NCBI GenBank assembly: GCA_017524445.1
Contig: JAFXVP010000045.1
Coordinates: 1 to 64,000, forward strand
Length of the DNA stretch: 64,000 nucleotides
From: Clostridia bacterium
GTDB taxonomy: Bacteria > Bacillota > Clostridia > Christensenellales > CAG-138
Reading direction: 5' to 3'
The translations under genes were made by a program, and so were the position numbers. Below the pieces are notes generated by a model. The model saw nothing but the letters and a program-made list of their open reading frames with translations, was not told where the DNA came from and made no database searches. Below are positions 62,262-64,000 of the stretch, in pieces (the first letter of the stretch is position 1; every line of letters begins with the position of its first letter).

Positions 62262-62675
62262 ATGATTATCGTCAGCGCCTGTCTTGCCGGATACCGTTGC
62301 AGGTACGACGGCAAAATCGTTCCGGATGAAGAGATCGTCGCCCTGGTAAAAAGCGGCGGTGCGATCCCGGTATGTCCGGAAATGATGGGCGGACTGCCGT
62401 GTCCGCGCGTGCCAGCGGAACGGACAAAGGACGGCTTGCGTGTTGTCACACGTGAGGGAAATGACGTGACCGAAGCGTTCACGTCGGGCGCTTTTGAAGC
62501 GCTTCGCATGGCAAAGCTGTACGGATGTGAAACAGCGATCCTGAAGGCAAAAAGCCCCTCCTGCGGATGCGGACAGATCTACGACGGGACGTTTTCGGGA
62601 ACGCTTCGGGAAGGCGACGGCGTCACTGCGGAGCTGTTCAAAGAAAACGGCATAACGGTTCAAGTGAAAGATTGA
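62262..62675 (+). CDS. DUF523 family protein
   Basis: 137 residues. VSACLAGYRCRYDG, CPEMMGGLPCPR, AILKAKSPSCG and the C-terminal GDGVTAELF are the DUF523 signature. Conserved cysteines suggest a redox or metal role; function not known. RBS AAAGGTAA is moderate. It is 11 bases before the response regulator and probably co-transcribed. Confidence 0.9.
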   Translation: MIIVSACLAGYRCRYDGKIVPDEEIVALVKSGGAIPVCPEMMGGLPCPRVPAERTKDGLRVVTREGNDVTEAFTSGAFEALRMAKLYGCETAILKAKSPSCGCGQIYDGTFSGTLREGDGVTAELFKENGITVQVKD

Positions 62676-62686
62676 CGGAGGTATTC

Positions 62687-63370
62687 ATGGACAACAATAC
62701 GATCTTGGTCATTGACGACGACAGAAACATTCTGGCGATCATCGAGTTATATCTTAAGAAAGCGGGCTTCTCGGTCGCGACGTGCACGACCGGCTACGAG
62801 GCGATGCAGGCGTTCAGGAACACGAAGCCGACGCTCGTCGTGCTCGACGTTATGCTGCCCGGCAAAGACGGCTGGACGATCCTGCACGAGATCCGGCAGG
62901 AGAGCGCGACGCCGGTCATCATGCTGACGGCAAAGGGCGACACGGGCGAGCGCGTGCGCGGGCTGGAGCTCGGCGCGGACGACTATATCGCAAAGCCGTT
63001 CGATTCCAACGAGCTCGTCGCGCGCATCAAGGCGGTACTTCGCCGCTTCGCGCCCGCGGCGGAGAGCGAACGCACGATCGTGCTGCCTGATCTCACCATT
63101 TCCCTCGAGAACTATTCGGTCACGCTGGACGGCGAAACGCTCGAAATGCCGCCTAAGGAGATCGAACTTCTGTATTTCCTCGCGTCGCATTCCGGACGTG
63201 TGTTCACACGCGAGCAGCTCCTCGAACAGGTCTGGGGATTCGATTTCTTCGGCGATTCCCGCACGGTTGACGTCCACGTAAAGCGCATCCGCGAAAAGCT
63301 CGGCGAGCGTGAAAGCTGGCAGCTTCGCACGGTCTGGGGCGTAGGGTATAAGTTCGACGTCCGCAGTTAA
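62687..63370 (+). CDS. OmpR/PhoB-type response regulator
   Basis: 227 residues from the ATG at 62687 (CGGAGG before it). Receiver with Asp10-12, phosphoacceptor Asp54 (VVLDVMLPGKDG), Thr in MLTAKG and Lys in IAKPF; C-terminal winged helix (FTREQLLEQVWGFDFFGDSRTVDVHVKRIREKLG). Partner of the kinase that follows after 8 bases. Signal and targets are unknown. Confidence 0.94.
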   Translation: MDNNTILVIDDDRNILAIIELYLKKAGFSVATCTTGYEAMQAFRNTKPTLVVLDVMLPGKDGWTILHEIRQESATPVIMLTAKGDTGERVRGLELGADDYIAKPFDSNELVARIKAVLRRFAPAAESERTIVLPDLTISLENYSVTLDGETLEMPPKEIELLYFLASHSGRVFTREQLLEQVWGFDFFGDSRTVDVHVKRIREKLGERESWQLRTVWGVGYKFDVRS

Positions 63371-63378
63371 CAGGGTTC

Positions 63379-64000
63379 ATGCGCAGGAATCGGTTCCGCA
63401 GCATCTTTTCCCGCATGATGTTCATGCAGTGCGCGACCGTGGCGGCAGCGGTGCTGCTGGTCGGCGTCGTGCTGGCGATCATCGTATATGCGGGAAGGAT
63501 CGGGGAGTACGGAACACAGTTGAATCGTTACGCGCAAAACGCGCGCGCCGTGATCGCTTCGGACGCGGGAAATGGCGAGACTCGTCTTAAAAACCTCGCC
63601 GCCGACAACGATCTTTTGATCGAGCGCGTCGTGGAGCATGACGAAGTCAGCGCGATCTATTCCGACAGCCGCTGGGAAGCGTACGCAAAGCAGTCGCTTT
63701 CGGAAACAGATTACAGCGGCGTTTCGGAGAACGCTTCTCCGGTCGGCGCAACGACGCGGCGGTACTATCAAAACGCGGGCTTTCCCATTCTGACCGTGTA
63801 TTGCACAATCGGGAACGACCTGAAAAGCGGCGTGCTTCTCGTCAGCGGCGATCTCTCTCCGATGCGTTCCGCGCTCGGCAGCATGATCCTTTGGACCGTT
63901 CTCGTCAGCGCCTTCGTGCTCATCGGCTCCGGCGTCGTTTCTTACTATACCGCCTATCGCGTCATCAACCCCTTCGTTGAAATAAATCACGCCGTGCTGT
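63379..64000 (+). CDS. Sensor histidine kinase, N-terminal part (cut by window end)
   Basis: 207 residues are visible. ATG at 63379 with only AGGG before it. Membrane helix at about 16-39 (AVLLVGVVLAIIVYAG), an extracellular sensor region of about 125 residues (with YSDSRWEAYAKQSLSE and a TTRRYYQNAG segment), a second helix at about 175-197 and the beginning of a HAMP-like region (RVINPFVEINHAV). The DHp and ATPase domains lie beyond the window. The 3' end and the true signal class cannot be seen. Confidence 0.88.
   Translation, partial: MRRNRFRSIFSRMMFMQCATVAAAVLLVGVVLAIIVYAGRIGEYGTQLNRYAQNARAVIASDAGNGETRLKNLAADNDLLIERVVEHDEVSAIYSDSRWEAYAKQSLSETDYSGVSENASPVGATTRRYYQNAGFPILTVYCTIGNDLKSGVLLVSGDLSPMRSALGSMILWTVLVSAFVLIGSGVVSYYTAYRVINPFVEINHAVL

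Overview
The window is a GC-rich (about 57-60 percent by eye) stretch of chromosome from an anaerobic Gram-positive bacterium of the Clostridia. Evidence for this: a trimeric-type NADH-linked [FeFe] hydrogenase, the dgt-dnaG-rpoD operon, RemA, PrkC/Stp, PyrR attenuation, SpoVB-YabN-HU gene order, strong Shine-Dalgarno sites (AAGGAGG) and consensus sigma-A promoters. Many exported proteins carry long Thr-Pro-Glu-Pro linkers, which I associate with uncultured gut Clostridia; no genus can be named from sequence alone.

Layout. 1-2.35 kb: end of an electron-bifurcating type hydrogenase operon (NuoF-like subunit, HydA). 2.4-6.86 kb: dgt-dnaG-rpoD. 6.86-9.37 kb: acetyltransferase facing trpS plus a translationally coupled short-chain dehydrogenase. 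9.4-16.2 kb: a minus-strand operon (GT2-GtrA glycosyltransferase, phosphodiester glycosidase, small membrane protein, M18 aminopeptidase, AT-rich orphan) divergent from a large LytR-CpsA-Psr protein. 16.2-17.76 kb: an unknown helical protein, an ArsR-DUF2087 regulator with a perfect candidate operator, and a C39-like protein. 17.77-34.85 kb: the classical Firmicutes translation/cell-cycle cluster, read on the minus strand as yicC-remA-gmk-rpoZ-priA-[ABC pair]-[XRE regulator, opposite strand]-def-fmt-rsmB-rlmN-stp-prkC-rsgA-rpe; the ABC pair, a membrane-bound XRE regulator and a set of 32-bp tandem repeats sit as an insertion between priA and def. 34.9-40.6 kb: AIR-synthase-like protein, ligA, pcrA, DUF4364. 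40.6-42.85 kb: pyrR (with leader attenuator) and uracil permease. 42.9-47.75 kb: M14 peptidoglycan peptidase, SpoVB-like flippase, YabN/MazG, HU. 47.8-50.1 kb: a tiny glycine-zipper protein, an AT-rich gap and a secreted Big_2 protein. 50.1-53.7 kb: galactose operon galM-galK-MFS. 53.7-56.4 kb: REP-like repeat, acyltransferase, GT4 glycosyltransferase, a DNA glycosylase. 56.4-59.6 kb: tRNA-Leu(GAG) with a 17-bp partial duplication of its 3' end, MarR regulator divergent from a hydrolase-membrane fusion protein. 59.65-64 kb: RlmI-like methyltransferase, GT4 glycosyltransferase, DUF523, and a two-component system cut by the window end.

Most of the window is core housekeeping. The parts that deserve a second look are: two genes whose -10 box lies exactly six bases before the ATG (probable leaderless mRNAs), the 32-bp repeats and ABC/XRE insertion, the att-like duplication of the tRNA-Leu 3' end, the palindromic operators at the ArsR and MarR loci, the unusual extracellular architectures of the PrkC and LCP proteins, and the long repeat-built N-terminal extension of the primary sigma factor. 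I found no CRISPR array, no transposase and no rRNA. I see no clear evidence for an entirely new defence or metabolic system.
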